Assembly: GCF_027886425.1 (NCBI RefSeq) | Contig: NZ_CP115671.1 | Coordinates: forward strand, 1,054,001 to 1,118,000 | DNA length: 64,000 bases | Reading direction: 5' to 3' | Origin: Brevundimonas vesicularis | GTDB lineage: Bacteria; Pseudomonadota; Alphaproteobacteria; Caulobacterales; Caulobacteraceae | Shown here: in pieces, positions 51,001 through 60,450 of the stretch | Layout: every line of letters starts with the position of its first letter | Numbering within the stretch: the first letter of the stretch is position 1 | The notes under the pieces: generated by a model | Databases searched by the model: none | Told to the model about the DNA's origin: nothing | The model's input: the letters and a program-made list of their open reading frames with translations, nothing else | Translations under genes and position numbers: made by a program

Positions 51001-54000
51001 ATGAACATCTCCCGCTTCTTCATCGACCGGCCGATCTTCGCGGCCGTGATCGCGGTGGTGATCTCCATCATCGGCATCGCCGCCTATCCGCTGCTGCCGC
51101 TGTCGCAGTATCCGGAGATCGCGCCGCCGACGATCACCATCAACGCCGCCTATCCCGGCGCCTCGGCCGAGACCCTGGCCGAAACCGTCGCCGCCCCCAT
51201 CGAGCAGGAGGTGAACGGCGTCGAGAACATGCTCTACATCTCCTCCTCGTCCACATCGGACGGAGCGGTGGCCATCACCGTGACCTTCCAGCCCGGCACG
51301 GACCTGGATTCGGCACAGGTGCTGGTCCAGAACCGGGTGGCGCTGGCCGAGCCCCGTCTTCCCGAGGCGGTTCGCCAGACGGGCGTCGTGGTCAACAAGG
51401 CCGAGAGCGGCTTCCTGATGATCCTGGGGCTGACGTCGCCCGACGGGACCCTGGATAACGACTATGTCGGCAACTACGCCAACTCCACGCTCCGGGACCG
51501 TCTGCTGCGGATCGAGGGCGTGGGCGCGGTTCAGGTGTTCGGCGGCGGCAACTATTCGATGCGCGTCTGGATCGACCCGGCCAAGGCGGCCGAGCGCGGT
51601 CTGACGGGTCCCGAGATCGTTTCCGCCCTGCGCGCCCAGAACGTCCAGGCCGCCGCCGGCTCCATCGGCCAGCCGCCGTTCCCCAACAGCGCGGCCGCCT
51701 TCCAACTGCCGGTCCAGGTTCAGGGCCGTCTAAGCGATCCCAATGAGTTCGCCAACGTCGTCCTGAAGACGGACGCCCAAGGCCGCGTCACCTATCTGCG
51801 CGACGTGGCGCGGATCGAACTGGGCGCCCAGGACTACGGCATCCGCGGCTTCTTCGACGGCCAGCGCGGCGTCGGCATCGCCATCGTGCAACAGCCGGGC
51901 GCCAACGCCCTGGGCACCGCCGATCGCGTCCTGAAAGAGGTCGAGGCCCTGAAGTCCGAAGTGCCCGCCGGCATGAAGGTGGACGTGCCCTACAACCCGA
52001 CCGAATTCGTCGCCGCCTCGGTAGAGTCGGTTCAGCACACCCTGGTCGAAGCCGTCATCCTGGTCATCATCGTGGTCATGGTCTTCCTGCAGACCTGGCG
52101 CGCGGCCATCATCCCCATCGTCGCCATTCCCGTCGCCCTGGTCGGCACCTTCGCGGTGCAGCTGGCGCTGGGCTATTCGATCAATTCCCTGTCCCTGTTC
52201 GCCCTGGTCCTTGCGGTCGGCATCGTCGTCGATGACGCCATCGTCGTGGTCGAGAACGTGGAGCGGGCCATCGGTGAGGGGCTCAGTCCAAAGGAGGCCG
52301 CCTATCGATCGATGCAGGAGGTTTCCGGCGCCCTGATCGCCATTGGCCTGGTGCTGGTGTCGGTGTTCGTGCCGACGATGTTCGTGCCTGGCATTCCCGG
52401 CATCTTCTATCGCCAGTTCGCGGTCGTCATCGCCTCGGCCTCGGTCATCTCGCTGTTCGTGTCCCTGACCCTGTCGCCGGCCATGGCCGCCCTGCTGCTG
52501 AAGCCGCACAAGAAGGATCACGAGCACGCTCGCAAGCCGGGCGTCCTGGGCACGGTCGTCTATTACGGCGGCTGGGCCGGGCGTAAGTTCAACGAGGGCT
52601 TCGACTGGCTGTCGGATCGTTACGGGCGCCTGACCGCGCGTCTGGTGCGCACGGTCGGTCTGGTGCTGATCATCTACGCCGGTCTTCTGGGCCTGACCGC
52701 CTGGCGTCTGGTCGACACCCCTTCGGGCTTTATCCCTGAACAGGATCAGGGCTTCCTGATCGGCGTCATCCAACTGCCGGCGGGCGCGTCTCTGGACCGC
52801 ACCCAGGCGGTGATGGAACGCGCCACCAAGATCATCCAGGGCACCGCCGGGGTGAACGGCACCGTGGCCTTCGCCGGTCTGGACGGCTCCAGCTTCTCGT
52901 TCGGCTCCAACGCCGCCACCATCTTCGTGCGCCTGAACGGCTTCGAGGAACGCTCCAAAGAAGAGGCCGCCACGGCTCTGGCCGGCGCCATCACCCAGGC
53001 GACCGGACAGATCGAGGACGCTCAGATCTTCGTCATCGCCCCGCCGGCGGTCCAGGGTCTGGGCACCGGCAACGGCTTCTCGATGATGATCCAGGACCGC
53101 GAAGGCGCCGGCTATCGTCCGCTGGAAGGCGCGACCTTCGCCATGATGGGCGCGGCCGCCCAGAAGCCGACCGAGGTCAGCCAGGTCTTCTCGACCTACA
53201 ACACGGCCTCGCCGCGCATCACCGCCGACGTCGACCGTGACAAGGCGCTGATGCTGGGTGTCCAACCCAGTTCGGTGTTCGACACACTGGGCGTCTATCT
53301 CGGCTCGTCCTACGTCAACGACTTCAACATGCTGGGCCGCACCTTCCGGGTGACGGCGCAGGCGGAGCCGACGGCGCGCGACGACATCGCCGACATCGCC
53401 AATCTGAAGACCAAGTCGTCCACGGGCGCCATGGTGCCGATCGGATCGGTGGCCAATCTGGTCAACGATTCCGGACCGGCGCGGATCATGCGCTACAACC
53501 TGTTCCCGGCGGCCGAACTTCAGGGCAACGCGGCGGCAGGGGTCTCTTCCGGTGAGGCGCTGCAGATCATGGAAACCATGGCCGCCCAGACCCTTCCGCA
53601 GGGCTTCTCCTACGAATGGACGGGTCTGGCCTATCAGCAGAAGGCGGCGGGTTCCGGCGCGACGGTCATCTTCCTGATGGCGGTGGTGTTCGTCTTCCTG
53701 GTGCTGGCGGCTCAGTATGAAGCGTTCACGCTTCCGCTGGCGGTCATCCTGATCGTGCCGATGTGTCTGCTGGCGGCCATCATCGGGGTGAACCTGCGTG
53801 GCCTGGACAACAACATCCTGGTCCAGATCGGTCTGGTCGTTCTGATCGCCCTGGCGGCCAAGAACGCCATCCTGATCGTCGAGTTCGCCAAGCAGGCCGA
53901 GGAAGAGCAAGGCATGAACCGGTTCGAGGCTGCGGTCGCCGCCGCCAAGACCCGTCTGCGTCCGATCCTGATGACCTCGTTCGCCTTCATCCTCGGCGTC

Positions 54001-54279
54001 GTGCCGCTGATGCTGGCCTCGGGGCCGGGCGCGGAGATGCGTCAGTCGCTGGGCACGTCCGTCTTCTCCGGCATGCTGGGCGTGACCTTCTTCGGCCTGA
54101 TCTTCACCCCGGTCTTCTATGTGGTCAGCCGCTGGCTGTCCTCGAAACTGCCGCAAGGCAAGAAACCGACCCCGACGCCTGACCGTCCTTCGGACCGGCC
54201 CGTGCGTTATGACGAAACCAGCGACCTGACCGATCCGAACGCGCCTGCGCCCGCGACCGGCCGGGGAGGGGACATCTGA
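51001..54279 (+). CDS. RND multidrug efflux pump, AcrB/HAE1 type
   Basis: A protein of 1092 residues. HAE1-family start MNISRFFIDRPIFAAVIAVVISIIGIAAYPLLPLSQYPEIAPP, twelve membrane helices in two halves, and two large periplasmic loops. The proton relay residues are in place: the Asp pair in VGIVVDDAIVVVENVERAIGEG and the Lys in ALAAKNAILIVEFAKQAEEE. It exports hydrophobic compounds using the proton gradient, as a trimer docked to the adaptor and channel. The C-terminal tail beyond about 1050 is longer than in E. coli AcrB, charged and Pro-rich. Its stop overlaps the next start (TGATGA). Confidence 0.95.
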   Translation: MNISRFFIDRPIFAAVIAVVISIIGIAAYPLLPLSQYPEIAPPTITINAAYPGASAETLAETVAAPIEQEVNGVENMLYISSSSTSDGAVAITVTFQPGTDLDSAQVLVQNRVALAEPRLPEAVRQTGVVVNKAESGFLMILGLTSPDGTLDNDYVGNYANSTLRDRLLRIEGVGAVQVFGGGNYSMRVWIDPAKAAERGLTGPEIVSALRAQNVQAAAGSIGQPPFPNSAAAFQLPVQVQGRLSDPNEFANVVLKTDAQGRVTYLRDVARIELGAQDYGIRGFFDGQRGVGIAIVQQPGANALGTADRVLKEVEALKSEVPAGMKVDVPYNPTEFVAASVESVQHTLVEAVILVIIVVMVFLQTWRAAIIPIVAIPVALVGTFAVQLALGYSINSLSLFALVLAVGIVVDDAIVVVENVERAIGEGLSPKEAAYRSMQEVSGALIAIGLVLVSVFVPTMFVPGIPGIFYRQFAVVIASASVISLFVSLTLSPAMAALLLKPHKKDHEHARKPGVLGTVVYYGGWAGRKFNEGFDWLSDRYGRLTARLVRTVGLVLIIYAGLLGLTAWRLVDTPSGFIPEQDQGFLIGVIQLPAGASLDRTQAVMERATKIIQGTAGVNGTVAFAGLDGSSFSFGSNAATIFVRLNGFEERSKEEAATALAGAITQATGQIEDAQIFVIAPPAVQGLGTGNGFSMMIQDREGAGYRPLEGATFAMMGAAAQKPTEVSQVFSTYNTASPRITADVDRDKALMLGVQPSSVFDTLGVYLGSSYVNDFNMLGRTFRVTAQAEPTARDDIADIANLKTKSSTGAMVPIGSVANLVNDSGPARIMRYNLFPAAELQGNAAAGVSSGEALQIMETMAAQTLPQGFSYEWTGLAYQQKAAGSGATVIFLMAVVFVFLVLAAQYEAFTLPLAVILIVPMCLLAAIIGVNLRGLDNNILVQIGLVVLIALAAKNAILIVEFAKQAEEEQGMNRFEAAVAAAKTRLRPILMTSFAFILGVVPLMLASGPGAEMRQSLGTSVFSGMLGVTFFGLIFTPVFYVVSRWLSSKLPQGKKPTPTPDRPSDRPVRYDETSDLTDPNAPAPATGRGGDI

Positions 54280-55712
54280 TGACCCGCAACAAGACCCTCA
54301 GCTTCCTGACCGCCGCAGCCTCCAGCGCCCTGCTGGCCGCCTGCGCCGTCGGGCCCAAGGCGCCGGTCGCCGACCTGCCCGTCGCCGGCACAGGCGCCTT
54401 CGTCGGCTCGGCCAGTCCCACCGTCTCGACCGCCACGGCGCGCGACGACTGGTGGAGGCTGTATGAAGACCCCACGCTGGACGCCTTGATTCAGCAGGCC
54501 TTCGCCGAGAACAACCAGCTCGAAGCCGCCTTCGCCAATCTGCGCGCAGTCCGAGCGTCGCTGTCGGAGGCCCGCGTGGGTCGTTTTCCGACCACGACAA
54601 CCAGCGCCCAGGCTCAGCGCAGCCGCGCCTCGGCCGCCACGGTCCAGGGCCTGCCCGCCGGGCAGGATGCGCCCGAGATCGACACCTATGACGTCGGCAT
54701 TCAGGCGGCCTATGAGGTCGATCTGTTCGGACGGGTGGAATCCACCATCCGCGCCGCCCGCGCCGACGCCCGCGCCGCCGAGGCCGCTCTGGCCACGGTC
54801 CAGGTGACGGTCGCGGCCGAGACGACCCGCGCCTATGCCGACACCTGCTCGGCCAATGCGCAGATCGCGGTGGCCGAACGGACGCTGGAGCTGCAACGCA
54901 ACACCGCCAACCTGACCCAGACCTTGCTCGACGGCGGGGCGGGCACAGGGCTGGATGTGGCCAGCGCCCGCGCGGCCCTGGCCCAGACGGCGGCGACCCT
55001 GCCGACCCTGCGCGCAGCCCGTAACGAGGCCCTGTTCCGCCTAGCGACCCTGACCGGCCGCACCCCGGCCGAGGCCAGCCAGGCCGCCGCCGCCTGCGTG
55101 CGTCCGCCACAGCTCAGCCAGCCGATCCCGGTCGGCGATGGCGCGGCGCTTCTGGTCCGCCGTCCCGACGTGCGCCAGGCCGAGGCCGAACTGGCCGCCG
55201 CCGCCGCGCGCGTGAACGTGGCGACCGCCAACCTGTTTCCGCAAATCAGCCTGGGCGGCTCCTTCGGCTCCACCGCGCTGGACGCTGGCGAACTGGGCGA
55301 CGACCAGAACTTCCGCTTCAGTTTCGGCCCGCTGATCAGCTGGTCCTTCCCCAACGTCTTCGCCGCCCGCGCCCAGATCAAGGCCGCCGGCGCCCGTTCG
55401 GACGCCGCCCTGGCGAACTTCGACCAGACGGTGCTGACGGCCCTGCAGGAGACGGAAACGGCCCTGTCCAACTACGCCAACGAGCTGGACCGCCGTGCGG
55501 CCCTGACCGAAGCCAGGGACCAAGCAGCCCGCGCCGCCGACCTGTCGCGCCTGCGATTCAACGCCGGCGCCGACAGCTTCCTCTTGGTGCTGGACGCCGA
55601 ACGCACCCAGGCGGCGGCGGACGCCGCCCTGGCCCAGTCCGACGCCTTGGTCACCAGCTACCAGATCGCCTTGTTCCGCGCCTTGGCTGGCGGCTGGCAA
55701 GCCGACAGCTGA
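54279..55712 (+). CDS. Outer-membrane efflux channel lipoprotein (NodT/OprM-type)
   Basis: A protein of 477 residues. Lipobox LLAAC, so the mature lipoprotein begins at Cys22. Two repeated OEP domains form the trimeric channel: DDWWRLYEDPTLDALIQQAFAENNQLEAAFANLRAVRASLSEAR near 50-93, YDVGIQAAYEVDLFGRVESTIRAARADARAAEAAL, then PVGDGAALLVRRPDVRQAEAELAAAAARVNVATANLFPQISLGGSFGS and LRFNAGADSFLLVLDAERTQ near the end. It completes the tripartite pump with the two genes before it. Confidence 0.93.
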   Translation: MTRNKTLSFLTAAASSALLAACAVGPKAPVADLPVAGTGAFVGSASPTVSTATARDDWWRLYEDPTLDALIQQAFAENNQLEAAFANLRAVRASLSEARVGRFPTTTTSAQAQRSRASAATVQGLPAGQDAPEIDTYDVGIQAAYEVDLFGRVESTIRAARADARAAEAALATVQVTVAAETTRAYADTCSANAQIAVAERTLELQRNTANLTQTLLDGGAGTGLDVASARAALAQTAATLPTLRAARNEALFRLATLTGRTPAEASQAAAACVRPPQLSQPIPVGDGAALLVRRPDVRQAEAELAAAAARVNVATANLFPQISLGGSFGSTALDAGELGDDQNFRFSFGPLISWSFPNVFAARAQIKAAGARSDAALANFDQTVLTALQETETALSNYANELDRRAALTEARDQAARAADLSRLRFNAGADSFLLVLDAERTQAAADAALAQSDALVTSYQIALFRALAGGWQADS

Positions 55713-55736
55713 CCGCGTCGCGATGCTGAAAACGAA

Positions 55737-55764
55737 AGGGCCGGGCGACGTATCGCCCGGCCCT
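55737..55764. terminator. Hairpin between the efflux channel and catalase genes
   Basis: AGGGCCGGGCGA, loop CGTA, TCGCCCGGCCCT: a perfect 12-bp stem between convergent genes. The plus-strand tail (CTGTCGTTCT) is only moderately T-rich; on the minus strand TTTCGTTTT follows the stem, so it may serve the catalase gene better. Confidence 0.78.
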
Positions 55765-55791
55765 CTGTCGTTCTGATCAAGTTTACTTCGG

Positions 55792-57879
55792 TCAGGCCAA
55801 CATGCGCACCTTGGGCTCGCGATCCCATTGGCGGGTGCGGGCGGGGGCGAGGAGGCCTTTGGGGGCCTTGGACAGATCGATCACGCCTGCATCCGGCTCG
55901 ACGCCCGCCTTGTCCAACAGGGGCTGGGCCTCAGCGGTGTGGCCGATGGCCTTGAGGTGGCCGAAGGCGTCCTTGGTGAAATCGACTGCGGCGCCTTCTT
56001 TCAGCATCTGGGCACACCCGTCCTCGGACAGAACGATCGCCACGGCGTCGAACAGGACCGAAGGGCTGCCGGCCAGCTGACCGTCTGCCGGCAGCGTCTT
56101 GCCGTCCTTCAGTCTGGCGCCGCCGATCTTGGGCGCGACGATGAAGACAGAGCCGCCGTCGCCTTCAACCGCCGCCTTCACGGCGTCGACGACCGCGCCG
56201 TCCGAACCGTCGGCGACCAGAATGGCGACCTTTCGGCCCTTCAGGGTGTCGGGATATTTGCCGACGATGCGCAAGGCGGGCGAGGCGTCCAGATCGATGG
56301 GCGCCACACCGGGGTCGGACGCCTTGGGCAGGGGCAGGTTCAGGCCGTCTGCGACCCGCTGGGCCAGGGTCTCATCGACGTTCTGCAGATTGGCCAGAAC
56401 ACGCTCGCGAACGTGGGCGAGCGACACCTTTGACAGTTCGAAGACGATGGCGCTGGCCAGGTGGGCCTGTTCGATCTCGGTCTGGGAGCGGAAGAACAGC
56501 CGTGCCTGGCTGTAGTGATCGGCGAAGCTTTCGGCGCGCAGCCGGACCTTTTCGCCCTCGACCGGGATGGGCGCGGTGCGGAAACCGCCCTTGTGATCTT
56601 CACGCGGGCCGCCGTCCTCGCCCGCCTCGGACAGGCTGTTGGGCTCATAGTTGGCCCGGCCCTTCGGCACGGCCATCTGCATGTGCCCGTCACGCTGGAA
56701 GTTCTGGAAGGGGCAGCCCTTGGCCTGATTGATCGGGATCTGGTGGAAGTTGACCGTGCCCAGGCGCGACAGCTGGGTGTCCTGATAGGAGAACAAGCGG
56801 CCCTGCAGCAGCGGATCCTCCGAGAAGTCGATGCCCGGCACGATATTGGTCGGCAGGAAGGCGACCTGTTCCGTCTCGGCGAAGAAGTTGTCCGGGTTGC
56901 GGTCCAGCACCATTCGCCCGATCACCCGGATCGGGTAATCCTCCTCCGGCACCAACTTGGTGGCGTCCAGAATATCGAAGGGCAGGGCGTCGGCCTGTTC
57001 CTGGGTGAACAGCTGAACCCCGAACTCCCATTCGGGGAAGTCGCCCTGATCGATGGCCTCATACAGGTCGCGACGGTGATAGTCGGGGTCTGCGCCGGCG
57101 ATCTTGACCGCCTCGTCCCAGCAGGTGGATTGCGTGCCCAGCTTGGGCCGCCAGTGGAACTTGACCAGCGTCGCCTCGCCTTCGGAATTGATCAGCCGGA
57201 AGGTGTTGACGCCGAAGCCTTCCATCATGCGGAGGCTGCGCGGGATGCCGCGATCCGACATGGCCCACATGACCATATGCATGCTCTCGGGCATCAGGCC
57301 GATGAAGTCCCAGAAGGTGTCGTGGGCGCTGGCCGCCTGGGGATAGCCCTTGTCGGCCTCCATCTTCACTGAGTGGATCAGGTCCGGAAACTTGATCGCG
57401 TCCTGGATGAAGAAGACGGGGATATTGTTGCCGACCAGATCCCAGTTGCCTTCGGTCGTATAGAATTTGACCGCAAAGCCGCGCACGTCGCGCGGCGTAT
57501 CGACCGAGCCCGCGCCGCCGGCGACGGTCGAAAAGCGGGTGAACAGTTCGGTCTTCTTGCCGACTTCGGTCAGGATCTTGGCCGTGGTGAACTCCGACAA
57601 ACTGTCGGTCAGTTCGAAGAAGCCGTGGGCGGCAGAGCCGCGGGCATGGACGATCCGCTCAGGGATACGCTCGTGGTCGAAATGCTGGATTTTCTCGCGA
57701 AGGATGAAGTCTTCCAGCAGGGTCGAGCCGCGCGGGCCGGCTTTCAGCGAGTTCTGATTGTCGCTGATCGGCGTGCCGTGATTTGTGGTCAGCCGGGTCT
57801 CAGGCGTCGAGGCGGTCTGGTGCACCTCGCCGGCGTTGCCGATTGTCGGCGCGCCGGCCGGCTTTGCGTTCTTGGCCAT
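55792..57879 (-). CDS. katE: Large-subunit monofunctional catalase (KatE, clade 2)
   Basis: A protein of 695 residues from ATG 57879 (GGAG upstream). Heme-catalase core: active His in RIVHARGSAAHGFFE near 75-90, Asn in LVGNNIPVFFIQD, and the proximal Tyr in GRLFSYQDTQLSRLG. After about residue 520 comes the C-terminal flavodoxin/DJ-1-like domain of large catalases (RKVAILVADGSDGAVVDAVKAAVEGDGGSVFIVAPKIGG). It degrades hydrogen peroxide in the cytoplasm. Divergent from murC with a 182-base gap. Confidence 0.96.
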   Translation of the reverse strand: MAKNAKPAGAPTIGNAGEVHQTASTPETRLTTNHGTPISDNQNSLKAGPRGSTLLEDFILREKIQHFDHERIPERIVHARGSAAHGFFELTDSLSEFTTAKILTEVGKKTELFTRFSTVAGGAGSVDTPRDVRGFAVKFYTTEGNWDLVGNNIPVFFIQDAIKFPDLIHSVKMEADKGYPQAASAHDTFWDFIGLMPESMHMVMWAMSDRGIPRSLRMMEGFGVNTFRLINSEGEATLVKFHWRPKLGTQSTCWDEAVKIAGADPDYHRRDLYEAIDQGDFPEWEFGVQLFTQEQADALPFDILDATKLVPEEDYPIRVIGRMVLDRNPDNFFAETEQVAFLPTNIVPGIDFSEDPLLQGRLFSYQDTQLSRLGTVNFHQIPINQAKGCPFQNFQRDGHMQMAVPKGRANYEPNSLSEAGEDGGPREDHKGGFRTAPIPVEGEKVRLRAESFADHYSQARLFFRSQTEIEQAHLASAIVFELSKVSLAHVRERVLANLQNVDETLAQRVADGLNLPLPKASDPGVAPIDLDASPALRIVGKYPDTLKGRKVAILVADGSDGAVVDAVKAAVEGDGGSVFIVAPKIGGARLKDGKTLPADGQLAGSPSVLFDAVAIVLSEDGCAQMLKEGAAVDFTKDAFGHLKAIGHTAEAQPLLDKAGVEPDAGVIDLSKAPKGLLAPARTRQWDREPKVRMLA

Positions 57880-58061
57880 CTTGGGAGTCCTTTGGAGCAG
57901 CGGCGCAAGCGGGAGCCGCGCGCGTTCCCCAAGACAACTCGGTGGAGGCACAATAGTTCTGTCCGAGTTCGTGCACAGCCGCGCCCGATCGTCCTTAGAA
58001 AAGTTCGCTCCGTATGCGGCGCGCCCTTCGCAGGAGGCGAGGCGGCGTTTATGAGGCGAAA
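57880..58061. promoter_or_regulatory. Divergent promoter region, katE / murC
   Basis: A gap of 182 bases. It holds an inverted repeat, AACTCGG (57936-57942) / CCGAGTT (57963-57969), with a 20-base spacer containing AATAGTTCT. This could be an operator for a stress regulator of katE, but it does not match a motif I know. No ORF of note. Confidence 0.4.
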
Positions 58062-59474
58062 ATGATCGCACGCTTTCGCCCCGTCCCGTTCGACCTCGGT
58101 CCCGTTCATTTCGTCGGCATCGGCGGCATCGGCATGAGCGGCATCGCCGAGATCATGCTGAAGATCGGCTACTCGGTGCAGGGCTCTGACGCCAAGACCA
58201 GCGCCAATACCGAACGGCTGGAACAGCTGGGCGCCAAGATCTTCATCGGCCACGACGCCGCCCATGTGGGCGAGGGCGTTTCGGCGGTTGTCTATTCGAC
58301 GGCGGTCAAGGCCGAGAACCCCGAGATGAAGGCGGCTCGCGAGCGCCGCATCCCGCTGGTGCGCCGGGCGGAGATGCTGGCCGAGCTGATGCGGCTACAG
58401 TTCTCGATCGCGGTGGGCGGCACGCACGGCAAGACGACGACGACCTCTATGGTGGCGGCCCTGCTGGATGCGGCGGGCCTGGATCCCACGGTGGTCAACG
58501 GCGGCATCATCAACGCCTACGGCACCAACGCCAAGGTCGGCGACGGCGACTGGATCGTGGTGGAGGCGGACGAGTCGGACGGCAGCTTCCTGCGCCTGAA
58601 ATCGACGGTCGCCATCGTCACCAATATCGACCCCGAACATCTGGACCACTACGGCGACTTCGACGGGGTGCGGAAGGCGTTCGTGGATTTCGTCGAGAAC
58701 ATACCCTTCTATGGTTTCGCCGCTGTCTGCCTGGACCATCCCGAAGTGCAAAAGCTGGTCGCGGCCATCGATAACCGGCGGCTCGTGACCTACGGCGTCA
58801 ATCCGCAGGCGATGGTGCGGGCCGACAATGTCGAGATGGGGCCCGACGGCTGCCGCTTCGACGTGGTCATCCAGAATGGCGAAACCCATGTGATCTCCGG
58901 CGTCCATCTGCCGATGGCCGGCTGGCATAATGTGTCCAACGCCTTGGCCGCCATCGCCGTGGCGCGCGAACTGGACGTGTCGGACGACGCGATCCGCACC
59001 GGCCTAGCCGGGTTCGGCGGGGTCAAGCGGCGCTTCACTACGACGGGCGTCGTGGGCGGCGTCCGCATCGTCGACGACTATGGCCACCACCCGGTCGAGA
59101 TCGCCGCCGTGCTGAAGGCCGCGCGTCAGGTGACGGACGGACGGGTCATCGCCGTGGTTCAGCCGCACCGCTACACCCGTCTGCGCGATCTGATGGACGA
59201 GTTCTCGACCTGCTTCTCGGACGCCGACAGCGTGATCGTCGCCGACGTCTATCCGGCCGGCGAACAACCGATCGAAGGTGTGGACAAGCACGCCCTGGCC
59301 GACGGAGTGCGTCGCTACGGCCACCGTCACGTCCAGGCCCTGGAGAACGCCGCCGTCCTGCCGCGCCTGATCAAGGACGAGGCCAAATCCGGCGACGTCG
59401 TCGTGCTGTTGGGCGCCGGCGACATCACCAGCTGGGCCTATGGCCTGCCGGCTCAGCTGGAGGCTCTGGCGTGA
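58062..59474 (+). CDS. murC: UDP-N-acetylmuramate--L-alanine ligase
   Basis: A protein of 470 residues from ATG 58062 (TGAGG upstream). Mur ligase family: N-terminal UDP-binding HFVGIGGIGMSGIAEIMLKIGYSVQGSD near 16-43, ATP-binding loop VGGTHGKTTTTSMVAALLDAAGLDPT near 115-140, VEADESDGSFL, NIDPEHLDHYGDF, then GVKRRFTTTG and VDDYGHHPVEIAAVLKAAR in the C-terminal domain. It adds L-alanine to UDP-MurNAc in the cytoplasm. First gene of the mur-fts run here; its stop overlaps murB (GCGTGA). Confidence 0.97.
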   Translation: MIARFRPVPFDLGPVHFVGIGGIGMSGIAEIMLKIGYSVQGSDAKTSANTERLEQLGAKIFIGHDAAHVGEGVSAVVYSTAVKAENPEMKAARERRIPLVRRAEMLAELMRLQFSIAVGGTHGKTTTTSMVAALLDAAGLDPTVVNGGIINAYGTNAKVGDGDWIVVEADESDGSFLRLKSTVAIVTNIDPEHLDHYGDFDGVRKAFVDFVENIPFYGFAAVCLDHPEVQKLVAAIDNRRLVTYGVNPQAMVRADNVEMGPDGCRFDVVIQNGETHVISGVHLPMAGWHNVSNALAAIAVARELDVSDDAIRTGLAGFGGVKRRFTTTGVVGGVRIVDDYGHHPVEIAAVLKAARQVTDGRVIAVVQPHRYTRLRDLMDEFSTCFSDADSVIVADVYPAGEQPIEGVDKHALADGVRRYGHRHVQALENAAVLPRLIKDEAKSGDVVVLLGAGDITSWAYGLPAQLEALA

Positions 59475-60373
59475 TCGATTTGCCCGACGTGCGCGGCAAG
59501 CTGCTGCGGGACGAGCCGCTCGCGCCCTATACCTGGTTCCGGGTGGGCGGCGCGGCCGAAGCCCTGTTCATTCCGGCGGACGCCGAGGATCTGGCGGACT
59601 TCCTGAAGGCGCTGGACCCGGCCGTGCCGGTGACGGTTCTGGGCGTCGGATCGAACGTCATCGTCCGTGACGGCGGGGTCGAGGGCGTGGTGATCCGCCT
59701 AGCGGGCCGCCCGTGGGCGCAGATCACGACGGACGGCGACACGGTCACGGCCGGCGCGGGCGCGCTGGACTCGATGGTCGCCAAGGCCAGCGCCAAGGCG
59801 GGGATCGCCGGGCTGGAGTTCTATGCCGGAATTCCGGGCACGATCGGCGGAGCCCTGACCATGAACGCCGGCTGCTATGGCTCCGAGACCAAGGACGTGC
59901 TGGTCTCGGCCTGGGGGCTGACGCGGGCTGGCGAGCGGGTCGATTACGATCTGGCCGACTTCGGCTACACCTATCGCCATTCCCGGGCACCGGCCGACAT
60001 CATCTGGATCGAGGCGACCTATCGCGGCACGACCGACGAACCCGAGGCGGTGGCGGCCCGGATCTCCGAGATCACCAGCCGTCGCGAGACCACCCAGCCG
60101 ATCCGCGAGAAAACGGGCGGCTCGACGTTCAAGAACCCCGAGGGCCATTCGTCGTGGAAGCTGGTGGATGAGGCCGGCTGGCGCGGCAAGCTGCATACCG
60201 AGACGGGCGGTGGGGCCAAGTTCAGCGAACTGCACTCCAACTTCATGATCAATCCCGGCGAGGCGACAGCCGCCGACATCGAAGGCCTGGGCGAGGCGGT
60301 TCGCGCCGATGTCCTGGCCAAGACCGGCGTTCAGCTGGAGTGGGAAATCAAGCGGATCGGCCGAGCGGGATAA
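59471..60373 (+). CDS. murB: UDP-N-acetylenolpyruvoylglucosamine reductase
   Basis: A protein of 300 residues from GTG 59471. FAD-dependent type IIa MurB: YTWFRVGGAAEALFIPADAEDLADFL near 18-43, LGVGSNVIVRDGGVEGVVIRL (FAD loop), GLEFYAGIPGTIGGALTMNAGCYGSETKDVL, YRHSRAPADIIWIEATYRG, then the catalytic-Ser segment GGSTFKNPEGHSSWKLVDEAGWRG and LHSNFMINPGEATAADIEGL. It reduces the enolpyruvyl group to make UDP-MurNAc, the substrate of MurC encoded just upstream. Confidence 0.97.
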   Translation: MIDLPDVRGKLLRDEPLAPYTWFRVGGAAEALFIPADAEDLADFLKALDPAVPVTVLGVGSNVIVRDGGVEGVVIRLAGRPWAQITTDGDTVTAGAGALDSMVAKASAKAGIAGLEFYAGIPGTIGGALTMNAGCYGSETKDVLVSAWGLTRAGERVDYDLADFGYTYRHSRAPADIIWIEATYRGTTDEPEAVAARISEITSRRETTQPIREKTGGSTFKNPEGHSSWKLVDEAGWRGKLHTETGGGAKFSELHSNFMINPGEATAADIEGLGEAVRADVLAKTGVQLEWEIKRIGRAG

Positions 60374-60450
60374 AAAACCCGCGCAAAAATGGTCGGCGGA
60401 CGCGAATGGTTGACGGCCTGTTAAACATGTAGGCCCCAATCCAGGGCGTC

